Positions 9,499 through 17,116 of a stretch of 64,000 nucleotides of DNA are shown here, piece after piece. Every line of letters begins with the position of its first letter. Position 1 is the stretch's first letter. Both the position numbers and the translations under genes were made by a program. Location of the stretch: positions 1 to 64,000 of the forward strand of contig DLTS01000059.1 of NCBI GenBank assembly GCA_002501485.1, given 5' to 3'. The stretch comes from Acidimicrobiaceae bacterium UBA7830. Its GTDB lineage: Bacteria > Actinomycetota > Acidimicrobiia > Acidimicrobiales > Ilumatobacteraceae. Under the pieces are notes generated by a model, which had not been told where the DNA came from, did not search any database, and saw only the letters and a list, made by a program, of their open reading frames with translations.

Positions 9499-11807
9499 GC
9501 AACACTCGTATCTCTACACGACAGGAGCTCATCGACCGCGTGGTCGCTGCGAGCAACTCGGGCTCGGCAGAAATGGTGCTCGACGTGGTGCAGAACGTTG
9601 CACCGGAACTGGTTGACCGCTTGCTGCACGCCGAAATAACAAGCCCTGCAGCAACTCCTCTCGGATCAGGACTTGGGGTATCACCGGGTGCGGTTTCCGG
9701 CGAGATTGTGACGTCAGCTGCGCATGCTCTTCAGAAATCTGACGAGGGTCGGTCGGTCATTTTGGTGCGGCCGGTTACCACGCCCGACGATGTGCTGGGA
9801 ATGCAGGCATCGGCAGGGATCGTTACCATGCACGGAGGAATGTCGAGTCACGCTGCAGTTGTGGCTCGGGGGTGGGGAATTCCCGCCGTCGTTGGGTCAT
9901 CCGATGTCGAGGTTGTCGGTTCGACGGTGAAGATACACGACGCCGAATTTGTAGAAGGCGACATCATCTCGATCGACGGTCGCGCCGGGACAATCTATCG
10001 GGGAGCAATTGATACCGATCAACAGCAGGTTCCCCCTGAGTTGTGGCAACTGCTCGATTGGGCTGACACCATCGCCAACGGAGTCGTATCGATCCGTGCC
10101 AATGCGGATACCGGCCATGATGCTCGACGATCGCTCGAGCACGGGGCAGTTGGTATTGGGCTTTGTCGAACCGAGCATATGTTTCTCACCGATGATCGAC
10201 TGCCGATCATGCGGTCGTTCATTCTCACTGACGACGCCGAAACCCAAGACGGCCTCTTGAACGACCTCGAGCAGGCCCAAGAGCGTGACTTCGACGAACT
10301 GCTCGATGTCATGCGTGAGCGTCCGGTCACCATTCGACTTCTCGACCCGCCGCTGCATGAGTTTTTGCCGGCGGCAGATGAACTTTTTGTCAGCCAGGGA
10401 GCGGGTGAGTTGAATTACGAAGGAAACGAAATTCTTGACGCTGTTGTGAAGCTTCGAGAAGTGAACCCCATGCTTGGAACCCGTGGCGTACGCCTTGGGG
10501 CGATACGTGCAGGACTGTACGAGGCGCAGGTGCGCTCCCTGTGTCGGGCGGCTCTCAACGCAATCAGCGGTGGCCGCCATCCACGTATCGAGGTCATTAT
10601 TCCGTTTATCAATGATCCGGCTGAGTTCAGGCTCGCCCGAGAGTGGGTGCGAGGCGCGAAAGCCGAGGTCGATCCCGAGGGGATGCTTGACGATTCATTG
10701 ACGGTCGGAGCGATGATTGAGACCCCCCGGGCCGCATTGCTTGCGCGTGAGATCGCTCAAGATGCCGATTTCTTTTCGTTCGGAACCAATGACCTCACTC
10801 AGATGACCTTCGGACTCAGTCGTGATGACGTGGAGACTCGACTGTTGCCTCGATACCGATCGCTTGGCCTCATTGACGACAACCCGTTCGAAGTACTTGA
10901 TCAGGTTGCGGTTGGAACACTTATCGCCAATGCGATCTCAGATGCCCGAAAAGAGAAGCCCTCGATAAACATTGGTGTCTGCGGCGAACACGCCGGCGAC
11001 CCCCGCTCGATTGCGTTCTTCATTGGTGCAGGTTGCACCTCGCTGAGCTGCTCTCCGTATCGGGTACCGGTGACCCGACTTGTGGCTGCACAAACTGTGC
11101 TGCAGTCGGATTCGACTGCCGTGAGTGAAGAAACGTTCTTTCCTGACGCCCCAGCGATGGAAAACGCCCAAACCGAATCGACCCAAGACCAAACATCTGA
11201 TGGTGAAGTTGGCATCGAGTCGATCACAGACATTGATGTCCTTCGTGTGCTGCGCCTACGAGGATTCGCAACGAGCGACGGGCTTTGGCGAAGTATCGGC
11301 GTCGACCCTTACCAAGTCGTCGAGCGGCTCGTCGCCGATGGGCAGGTGAATTTCATCGAAGCCCGCAACATGTACATGCTCACACCTAGCGGAAGGTCTC
11401 GTATCGACGATCACCTCGCGGCCTCTGATCCGATAATTGAACTGAGCAGCACCTACGAATCATTTCTCTCGATGAATATCGATTTCAAACAGGTCTGCAC
11501 CGACTGGCAGGTCCGCCATGGAGAACCAAACCCCCATGATGATGACGACTATGACGCGGCATGCATTACTCGTCTTCGCGAGGTTTACATGCGCTCAGAG
11601 GCGGTGATTTCCGCTCTAGCAAATGCGGTGCCTCGTCTCGACTTGTATCGACGTCGACTTCTTGAAGCATTGACCGCGATTGATGATGGGCAGTCGCAAC
11701 GCTTTACTGGCGTGATGTGTGAGTCATTCCACGATGTGTGGATGGAACTTCACGAAGATCTCATCGTGCTGCAGAAGATCGACCGCGTGAGCGAGGGCAG
11801 TTTCTAG
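9495..11807 (+). CDS. Pyruvate phosphate dikinase-like PEP-utilizing enzyme without ATP-grasp domain
   Basis: A 770-residue protein. Residues about 58-170 form the phosphohistidine swivel domain, with GGMSSHAAVVARGWG and the phosphorylatable His at about 119. Residues about 175-545 form the PEP/pyruvate TIM barrel (GLCRTEHMFL, FFSFGTNDLTQMTFGL, GVCGEHAGDP near 494, SCSPYRVPVTRL near 516). Classical PPDK (about 870 aa) has a 340-residue ATP-grasp domain before the swivel; here only about 55 unrelated residues precede it. The C-terminus instead extends about 200 residues past the barrel, with a winged-helix-like segment (VLRLRGFATSDGLWRSIG ... YMLTPSGRSRI, about 577-640). It may take phosphate from PEP but needs another phosphoryl partner. 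Neighbouring kgd suggests a link to PEP/pyruvate/TCA flux. Confidence 0.82.
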   Translation: MSNTRISTRQELIDRVVAASNSGSAEMVLDVVQNVAPELVDRLLHAEITSPAATPLGSGLGVSPGAVSGEIVTSAAHALQKSDEGRSVILVRPVTTPDDVLGMQASAGIVTMHGGMSSHAAVVARGWGIPAVVGSSDVEVVGSTVKIHDAEFVEGDIISIDGRAGTIYRGAIDTDQQQVPPELWQLLDWADTIANGVVSIRANADTGHDARRSLEHGAVGIGLCRTEHMFLTDDRLPIMRSFILTDDAETQDGLLNDLEQAQERDFDELLDVMRERPVTIRLLDPPLHEFLPAADELFVSQGAGELNYEGNEILDAVVKLREVNPMLGTRGVRLGAIRAGLYEAQVRSLCRAALNAISGGRHPRIEVIIPFINDPAEFRLAREWVRGAKAEVDPEGMLDDSLTVGAMIETPRAALLAREIAQDADFFSFGTNDLTQMTFGLSRDDVETRLLPRYRSLGLIDDNPFEVLDQVAVGTLIANAISDARKEKPSINIGVCGEHAGDPRSIAFFIGAGCTSLSCSPYRVPVTRLVAAQTVLQSDSTAVSEETFFPDAPAMENAQTESTQDQTSDGEVGIESITDIDVLRVLRLRGFATSDGLWRSIGVDPYQVVERLVADGQVNFIEARNMYMLTPSGRSRIDDHLAASDPIIELSSTYESFLSMNIDFKQVCTDWQVRHGEPNPHDDDDYDAACITRLREVYMRSEAVISALANAVPRLDLYRRRLLEALTAIDDGQSQRFTGVMCESFHDVWMELHEDLIVLQKIDRVSEGSF

Positions 11808-11830
11808 ATCTCAGCCGGTAGCGGAAGGGC

Positions 11831-12463
11831 TCACCGCAACGCGATACCAAGGAACTCTTCGAGCTCTCCGAGTGCCTGGTCAGCTGACACAACTTTGATA
11901 GTCGCCATCCCCATTGCACGAGCAGTTTTGAGATTGATGCCAAGGTCATCGAGAAACACAACTCGGTCAGCCTCGACCCCTGCGGTCTCGCATGCAAGGG
12001 AGTAGAAGCCGAGTTCAGGTTTACGAATTCCGACCTTCGATGATTCGATGACGTGGTCAAAGATCTGCATTGCTGAAGAGACGTCAGAGCGATCTTCAAC
12101 TGATCGATTGACATTATTAGTGAGACATGCCTGGGTGAATCCATTCTCGCGAATAACATTGAGGGCGTTCATCATCTCGGGCCGAACGTTGCCATAGAGG
12201 CAGCCAAGGACGTCTGCCCCTGGAACTCGATGGCCAAGCGCCTCAGACTCTGCAGCAAATAAGTCATTGAAGATCTCGGCTGAGATCTCTTGCCGTTCAA
12301 TCTGAGCCCAGGCGTTGTCATCAGGATTATGGGTGTTCACCCCGCGAATGAAGTCCTTCGGAATTCCATGAGCCACCTCATAGGTGTTGAAGGCATCAAA
12401 TGGGCTTGTCGTGATCACTCCTCCAAAGTCCCAAAACACTGCATCAAATGGTTGATCTGACAT
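11831..12463 (-). CDS. HAD-superfamily (subfamily IA) hydrolase
   Basis: A 210-residue haloacid-dehalogenase-fold hydrolase. Motif I is near the N-terminus as VFWDFGGVI, and motif IV near the C-terminus as VVFLDDLGINLKTARAMGM. The FWDFGGV form, with Gly in place of the second Asp of phosphatases, and the helical cap resemble the HAD-IA group that includes the N-terminal phosphatase domain of soluble epoxide hydrolase. The phosphatase second Asp is therefore missing and the reaction is uncertain. The ATG at 12463 is preceded by a good CGGAGG Shine-Dalgarno. It converges with the PPDK-like gene, with 23 bases between the stops, and is transcribed alone. Confidence 0.82.
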   Translation of the reverse strand: MSDQPFDAVFWDFGGVITTSPFDAFNTYEVAHGIPKDFIRGVNTHNPDDNAWAQIERQEISAEIFNDLFAAESEALGHRVPGADVLGCLYGNVRPEMMNALNVIRENGFTQACLTNNVNRSVEDRSDVSSAMQIFDHVIESSKVGIRKPELGFYSLACETAGVEADRVVFLDDLGINLKTARAMGMATIKVVSADQALGELEEFLGIALR

Positions 12464-12639
12464 GTTGCCTCCGAGAAAGACGTTGGGTTAGACAGCCCCG
12501 ACTCTACGATGAAGGTTGCGTTGCGGTGTAGTCCGCTCCAGATGCGTGGTCAGAGTTGACCAGTACGGAGGGGCTAAAAGGAGATGCGTGCGGGCTTCCC
12601 CACTCATAGCCCGAATGCTTCGGGACGAAGAGGATTTTC
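12464..12639. other. Divergent 176-bp spacer with nested inverted repeats
   Basis: The spacer between the divergent HAD and NYN-S1 genes holds two short inverted repeats near the plus-strand gene: CGGGC/GCCCG around 12590-12613, and CCCGAA-TGC-TTCGGG at about 12610-12624, which share bases and so could form mutually exclusive hairpins just upstream of the AGAGG Shine-Dalgarno of the NYN gene. No leader ORF or known riboswitch is recognised. Confidence 0.3.
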
Positions 12640-13872
12640 ATGACAACAACATCGGCAGCCCATTACGTGGTTGACGGATCAAATATCGCTACCGAGGGTC
12701 GGTCGCGTCCAAGCCTCGAACAACTGCAAGAGGCGGTGACCACATTTATGGCCGACCACCCTGAAGCAATGATCACTGTGGTGGTCGATGCAACCTTCGG
12801 TCACCGAATCGATGCTTCTGAACGACCCGAATTTGATGAGGCCGTAGCGAACAACGAACTCGTTGCCCCCCCTGCAGGAGCGATTGGTCGTGGTGACGCC
12901 TTCGTGCTTACCATCGCTGATCGTGCCGGGGCATCGGTGCTGTCGAATGATTCCTTTCAGGAATTCCACGGTGATTACGAATGGCTGTTCGACGAAGGGC
13001 GACTGGTGGGAGGGAAGCCGGTACCGCATGTCGGATGGGTATTCATCGAACGGACACCTGTTCGCGGGCCGGTGTCGCGAAAAGCGACAAAGAAATCGAC
13101 TACCCCAGCAACCAGCTCTCGTCGAACAGCGAGTAAGCAGGCGAGCGAGCCCATGCCGATACCGAAGAATCCGCCGCCCGGGACGACAACCCGAAAGGCG
13201 AGTGGCACGAAGAACGCGTCTTCGACCGGGGAGGTCCGAAAGGCAGGTGAGCCGGTGAACGACCTCATCCCATTCCTCGAATTTGTGGAATCGTCTCCCG
13301 TCGGCGCCCGTGTGGCTGGAGTGGTTAATCGTTACTCATCTCATGGCGCGTACGTGGCGGTGGGCGACGTAAGTGTGTACGTGCCGCTCAGATCGATGGC
13401 AGACCCGCCGCCGAAGAGCGCGCGAGCTCACGTAAAAATTGGTGAGCACGTCGACGTGACCATCGTTGGATTTGTTGCCGAACGTCGAAGCGTCGACGGA
13501 GCCTTTGACGGCGGCATCAAGAAAGCGACCACACCAGCAGAAAAACCTTCACAGCAGTCTGCACCGGCAACATCGAAGCGCGTAGCAGCAAAGGCCCCGA
13601 CAACCGGCACTTCAAAAACTGCGGTGAAGAAGTCAGCGAAGAAGGTGGCAGCAAAGAAGACGCCAGCAAAGAAGACGCCAGCGAAGAAGACGCCAGCAAA
13701 GAAGACGCCAGCAAAGAAGACGCCAGCAAAGAAGGCGGTACCCAAGAAATCTGTGGCCTGCGCGAAGAAAGCGACCGCGAAGAAAGCAGTTCCGAAGAAA
13801 GCTGCGACCAAGAAAACTGCGGCAACGAAAGTTGCAACGTCGAGTCGTTCACGTAAGGCTGACAAGGCATGA
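12640..13872 (+). CDS. NYN/PIN-like RNase domain + S1-like OB domain + histone H1-like Lys/Ala tail
   Basis: A 410-residue protein with three parts. Residues about 7-140 look like a Zc3h12a-type NYN (PIN-fold) nuclease: YVVDGSNIA at the start, then a basic/acidic core and GRGDAFVLTIADR ... VLSNDSFQEF, giving the conserved Asp residues of the metal site. Residues about 218-290 (GARVAGVVNRYSSHGAYV ... GEHVDVTIVGF) look like an S1/OB RNA-binding domain. The rest is a Lys/Ala/Thr-rich tail with five KKTPA repeats, like bacterial histone-H1-like proteins. Together they suggest an RNA-binding or RNA-cleaving factor tethered to nucleic acid. AGAGG precedes ATG 12640. The stop overlaps the exonuclease III start by ATGA, so the two are co-expressed. 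Domain calls are from pattern recognition only. Confidence 0.78.
   Translation: MTTTSAAHYVVDGSNIATEGRSRPSLEQLQEAVTTFMADHPEAMITVVVDATFGHRIDASERPEFDEAVANNELVAPPAGAIGRGDAFVLTIADRAGASVLSNDSFQEFHGDYEWLFDEGRLVGGKPVPHVGWVFIERTPVRGPVSRKATKKSTTPATSSRRTASKQASEPMPIPKNPPPGTTTRKASGTKNASSTGEVRKAGEPVNDLIPFLEFVESSPVGARVAGVVNRYSSHGAYVAVGDVSVYVPLRSMADPPPKSARAHVKIGEHVDVTIVGFVAERRSVDGAFDGGIKKATTPAEKPSQQSAPATSKRVAAKAPTTGTSKTAVKKSAKKVAAKKTPAKKTPAKKTPAKKTPAKKTPAKKAVPKKSVACAKKATAKKAVPKKAATKKTAATKVATSSRSRKADKA
13651..13740 (+). repeat. 15-bp tandem repeat encoding KKTPA
   Basis: Five consecutive near-identical copies of GCAAAGAAGACGCCA run from 13651 to 13725 (the third has one A-to-G change), followed by a diverged sixth copy to 13740. 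They encode residues about 338-367 of the NYN-S1 protein. The low divergence suggests recent slippage expansion; copy number may vary between strains. Confidence 0.9.
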
Positions 13873-14642
13873 TTCGACTCGCCACGTGGAATGTGAACTC
13901 GCTCAAAGCTCGTCTCGAACGGGTGACCGAGTGGGTTGAAGATGTCCAGCCAGATGTGCTGTGCCTGCAAGAAACCAAAATGGCCGACGACGCGTTCCCC
14001 GGTCTTCACTTTGAGGCAATGGGATACGAGTCTGCCCACTATGGGCAGGGCCGGTGGAATGGAGTTGCGATCATCTCGAGAGTCGGTCTCACCGACGTCG
14101 TCACCAACTTTGCGGGAGATATCGAACCCGACCCCGATGCTCGCATCATCACCGCAACCTGTGCTGACATTAGAGTGTCATCGGTGTACGTCCCTAATGG
14201 CCGAGCGATCGATGACCCCCATTACGAGTACAAGTTGTCGTGGCTTGACCGTCTGCAGCAACACCTGCAGATCGATACATCACCCGATCGCGATGTCATC
14301 GTCGCCGGTGACTTCAACATCGCGCCAACCGACGCCGACGTGCATGACCCGAACAAACTTACAATGTCGACCCACGTAACCGAGGCCGAACGGTCGCAAC
14401 TCACCGCGCTCGAACAGTGGGGACTTTCCGATCTATTTCGTCACCACCACGAAGGGGAGCGACTGTTCTCATGGTGGGACTATCGCTCAGGCGACTTCCA
14501 CATGGGTCGAGGTCTCCGCATCGACCTCATTATCGGATCGCCATCCATGGTTGAGCGCAGCAACTTCGTCGTCGTCGACCGGAACGCCCGCAAAGGGCCC
14601 TCACCGAGCGATCACGCCCCAGTTGTAGTCGACCTCACGTAG
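13869..14642 (+). CDS. xthA: Exodeoxyribonuclease III
   Basis: A 257-residue endonuclease/exonuclease/phosphatase-fold enzyme of the ExoIII/AP-endonuclease family, acting at abasic sites and 3' blocked ends in base-excision repair. Family landmarks are in order: MIRLATWNVNSLKARL (metal-site Asn), LCLQETK (catalytic Glu), SVYVPNG, VIVAGDFNIAP (Asp/Asn pair), LFSWWDYR and the terminal PSDHAPVVVDL (catalytic Asp-His). The length is standard. It starts inside the stop codon of the NYN-S1 gene (ATGA), implying translational coupling, and converges with uvrD2, with only 7 bases between the stops. Confidence 0.95.
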   Translation: MIRLATWNVNSLKARLERVTEWVEDVQPDVLCLQETKMADDAFPGLHFEAMGYESAHYGQGRWNGVAIISRVGLTDVVTNFAGDIEPDPDARIITATCADIRVSSVYVPNGRAIDDPHYEYKLSWLDRLQQHLQIDTSPDRDVIVAGDFNIAPTDADVHDPNKLTMSTHVTEAERSQLTALEQWGLSDLFRHHHEGERLFSWWDYRSGDFHMGRGLRIDLIIGSPSMVERSNFVVVDRNARKGPSPSDHAPVVVDLT

Positions 14643-14649
14643 TTGTCAT

Positions 14650-16560
14650 CTAGTCAACGAGAGCGGTCTGAAGGCTCGGAAACAGCGCTGTGCACGTGAG
14701 ATCGCCCCAACCGGTGATTTCATTGAGACGTTCGGCGTCCGCAGGTTGATCTTCGGCGATACGACGCATCATTCGATCGCTACAGATTTCTTCAGGCAGA
14801 ATTCCAGATCGGACCGCAGTCATCTTCCGCCACTCAGCAAGGCGTCGGAGTGCATCTCGACTTGTCGATGCTGCTGATATGCGCATCGCGTCGGAGAGTT
14901 GAGCTGAAGGTCCGGTAATCGCTGGCTCAACGAGGTCGAGTCGAGCCAAAAATGGTGTCACCGATCGTCGGTATCCATTGCGCCGCTCTGCCCACGAAAG
15001 GTGGCATTCACTGGTGGCCCGAGTGATCGCAACATATAGCAAACGTGCCTCTTCAAGGGTTTCCTCTTTGGTCGTTGCACTTCGATGGGGTATCGAGCCG
15101 GTTTCAGCTGCGGCAATCCACACGCGCTCCCATTCCCGGCCCTTCGCCGCATGAAATGTAAGAACCTCGACGCCACCGCCTTGCTGAAACCCAAATGGAT
15201 CGGCTGTTGTCATCCACGAGGCGAAGGTTGCGCCGGTGCCATCTGGTTGCTCTCGCAAATGCTCAAGGGCAACGGCGGCAACCTGTCGAGACGACACGGT
15301 TTCGGTTGGCTCAGACTCATCGCCACTAAGAGCACCAGCATCATCGTCAAGGATTTCATGAGCCCACGAACGCAAGGCCGAGGGAGATGAGATTCGTCGA
15401 GCCTCATCGAGAGCCCTTTTGCCGGACGAATCTCCTCGAAAACCACGAGACCGAACCTCGACCCCAACTGCGGAGAGTGCACGTTCAATTCGCGTGCAGT
15501 GTTGATGGGTTCGTGCGAGCACCGCAATCTTGCCATGACGAATTGCATGCTGTCCGGCCTCAGCGATGGAGCCGGCAATCCCGTGCGCCTCTTCATCTTC
15601 ATCGACGTAGGCCGTCAATGTGGGAACCGGTCCGTCGGGTTGGCTTGAGCGCAAGTCTGCCGGCAGCAGGGCAGACGAAAGCACATGAACACCGGCGTTC
15701 ACAATCTGAGGTGTGCATCGGTGGTTGACCGGTAAACGAATGACCTCAACGCCAGGGAAGCGATCGTCAATCTGCACGAGCAATTCTGGGTCGCTGCCAT
15801 TGAAGCTGTAAATCGACTGCGAAGGGTCACCAACGATGAAGAGATCGTCGGAGCCGGGAGTCCGCAAGGCTGAGAGCAAACGCTGCTGGATCGGCGTCAG
15901 GTCTTGCGCCTCGTCGACATGGATATGCCGGAAGCGCCAACGAATAGCTTCGGCATATGAAGAGTCACGCTCAAGGTCGTTGGCGCATCGCACGAGGAGA
16001 TCATCGAGGTCGAGCACACCTCGCAATGACTTCTCCCGCTCATACGCAGCCAACGCCTCGATGATGCGAGCAGCTTTTGAGGGGGGTTGACGTCGAGATC
16101 TCGCCACCGATGAGTAGGTGTTAGCAGTAATGCCGCGAGCGCTCGCCCACGACATCTCTGTGAGAAGGTCATCAAGTTGATCGCGCGGCGTGTTGAGCGC
16201 GGCGGAGACGAGACGCGGTCGATCATCAACGACTGTCGGCATCGGTCGGCCTTGGTCGGCCCATCGTTGACGAAGGAGCCCCAACGCAACCGAGTGGAAC
16301 GTTCCGGCTTCGATGCGTTCGCCGAGACCGATATGTCTAAGACGTCGCCGCAATTCTCCAGCTGCTTCGCGAGTGAAGGTGAGCGCAAGGGTGTGGCGGG
16401 CATCGGCAGTATTGGTGGCGATTCGATAGGCGATTCGTCTTGTAAGGACACGGGTTTTCCCTGAACCTGCACCGGCGATCACTGCAACGAGCCGTGAGTT
16501 AGTGGTGACTGCTCGACGCTGGTCTGCATCCAAATCGGTGAGCAAGTCATGTGAATCCAC
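14650..16560 (-). CDS. uvrD2: ATP-dependent DNA helicase UvrD2 (SF1A with HRDC-like tail)
   Basis: A 636-residue superfamily 1A helicase: Walker A VIAGAGSGKTRVLTRRIAYRI at the N-terminus, IHVDEAQDLTPIQQRLL (motif II), GDPSQSIYSFNGS (motif III), RLPVNHRCTPQIV, LTFHAAKGREWERVW (motif V) and LLYVAITRATSECHLSWA (motif VI). The last 80 residues (LAEWRKMTAVRSGILPEEIC ... LNEITGWGD) have the shape of an HRDC domain, the mark of mycobacterial UvrD2 rather than PcrA/UvrD1. Expected role: DNA unwinding in repair or recombination. GTG 16560 is the likely start; TACCGT lies six bases upstream and no Shine-Dalgarno is present, consistent with a leaderless mRNA. Confidence 0.9.
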   Translation of the reverse strand: MDSHDLLTDLDADQRRAVTTNSRLVAVIAGAGSGKTRVLTRRIAYRIATNTADARHTLALTFTREAAGELRRRLRHIGLGERIEAGTFHSVALGLLRQRWADQGRPMPTVVDDRPRLVSAALNTPRDQLDDLLTEMSWASARGITANTYSSVARSRRQPPSKAARIIEALAAYEREKSLRGVLDLDDLLVRCANDLERDSSYAEAIRWRFRHIHVDEAQDLTPIQQRLLSALRTPGSDDLFIVGDPSQSIYSFNGSDPELLVQIDDRFPGVEVIRLPVNHRCTPQIVNAGVHVLSSALLPADLRSSQPDGPVPTLTAYVDEDEEAHGIAGSIAEAGQHAIRHGKIAVLARTHQHCTRIERALSAVGVEVRSRGFRGDSSGKRALDEARRISSPSALRSWAHEILDDDAGALSGDESEPTETVSSRQVAAVALEHLREQPDGTGATFASWMTTADPFGFQQGGGVEVLTFHAAKGREWERVWIAAAETGSIPHRSATTKEETLEEARLLYVAITRATSECHLSWAERRNGYRRSVTPFLARLDLVEPAITGPSAQLSDAMRISAASTSRDALRRLAEWRKMTAVRSGILPEEICSDRMMRRIAEDQPADAERLNEITGWGDLTCTALFPSLQTALVD

Positions 16561-16566
16561 CCCACA

Positions 16567-16572
16567 ACGGTA
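16567..16572 (-). promoter_or_regulatory. Candidate -10 element for uvrD2 (leaderless)
   Basis: On the minus strand TACCGT ends six bases before the GTG start of uvrD2, with no Shine-Dalgarno between. Confidence 0.4.
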
Positions 16573-16583
16573 CTGCTAACTCC

Positions 16584-16650
16584 ATGGCGTATCCGCAGAA
16601 ACTTCTAAATCCGGGAGAAGAAACCATTGTGGAACTTCATCCACCTGGTG
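16584..16650 (+). pseudogene. Displaced N-terminal codons of the PH-domain gene (other frame)
   Basis: From ATG 16584 the frame reads MAYPQKLLNPGEETIVELHP, which is the typical N-terminus of actinobacterial bPH2 membrane proteins (MAYP-x-KLL-x(2)-x-E-x-V...LHPHW). The frame then loses similarity (PGGFRQR). The expected continuation, VFVKESLFLIISLALA, is in the frame annotated from 16627. The two frames are related by a +1/-2 shift located around 16640-16650. Confidence 0.7.
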
Positions 16651-17073
16651 GTTTTCGTCAAAGAATCCCTGTTTCTCATCATTTCTCTCGCCCTTGCGAT
16701 CGTTGTTGCGTTGACGGCCGAAGATGGATCGATTGCCGGTGTGCTCACCCGGATCACCATCGTCTCGGTGATCATCGCCAGTCTTTGTTTCGCACATCGT
16801 TGGGTGTCGTGGGTGACTAACTACTTTGTGGTGACAACCGATCGCGTCATCTTTCGAACGGGAGTGATTTCACGGCGCGGCATCGAAATTCCCCTTGGAC
16901 GCGTAAATAACGTGCTGTTCAACCAGTCGCTTCTTGAACGCTTGATTGGAGCGGGAGATTCACTTATCGAGTCGGGAGGTGAGAGCGGACAGCAAACATT
17001 CACTGACGTGCGAAGCCCTGATCGCGTGCAGAATTCCATTCACGCCGCAATCGACGAGCTTCGAAACTCATAG
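16627..17073 (+). CDS. PH-domain (bPH2, YdbS-like) membrane protein, apparently frameshifted near its start
   Basis: This frame encodes two hydrophobic helices (residues about 6-27 and 36-55) followed by a bacterial PH-like domain: YFVVTTDRVIFRTGVISRRG, IPLGRVNNVLFNQSLLERLIGAG and LIESGGESGQQTFTDV, all typical of the family. The open frame only reaches back to a TTG at 16627 (a GGGAGAAG lies upstream of it), whereas the conserved MAYPQKLL start is in a different frame from ATG 16584. A 2-base loss or 1-base gain in CATCCACCTGGTGG would explain the break. Either the gene is inactivated, the sequence carries an indel error, or translation begins at TTG. The function of the family is not established. 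Confidence 0.75.
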   Translation: MWNFIHLVVFVKESLFLIISLALAIVVALTAEDGSIAGVLTRITIVSVIIASLCFAHRWVSWVTNYFVVTTDRVIFRTGVISRRGIEIPLGRVNNVLFNQSLLERLIGAGDSLIESGGESGQQTFTDVRSPDRVQNSIHAAIDELRNS

Positions 17074-17116
17074 TCCCGACTTCTGCGCAACATCGGCGGA
17101 ATGACACACTCAGCAG

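Noticed and set aside
13428..14039. Open frame antisense to the KKTPA repeats (Phe/Ala/Gly-rich)
   Set aside because: It is the mirror of the repetitive Lys codons, so it is open by composition only.
16551..16820. 89-codon frame starting upstream of the PH-domain gene
   Set aside because: Only its first part (MAYPQ...ELHP) is gene-like; after the frameshift point it is Arg/His-rich noise.
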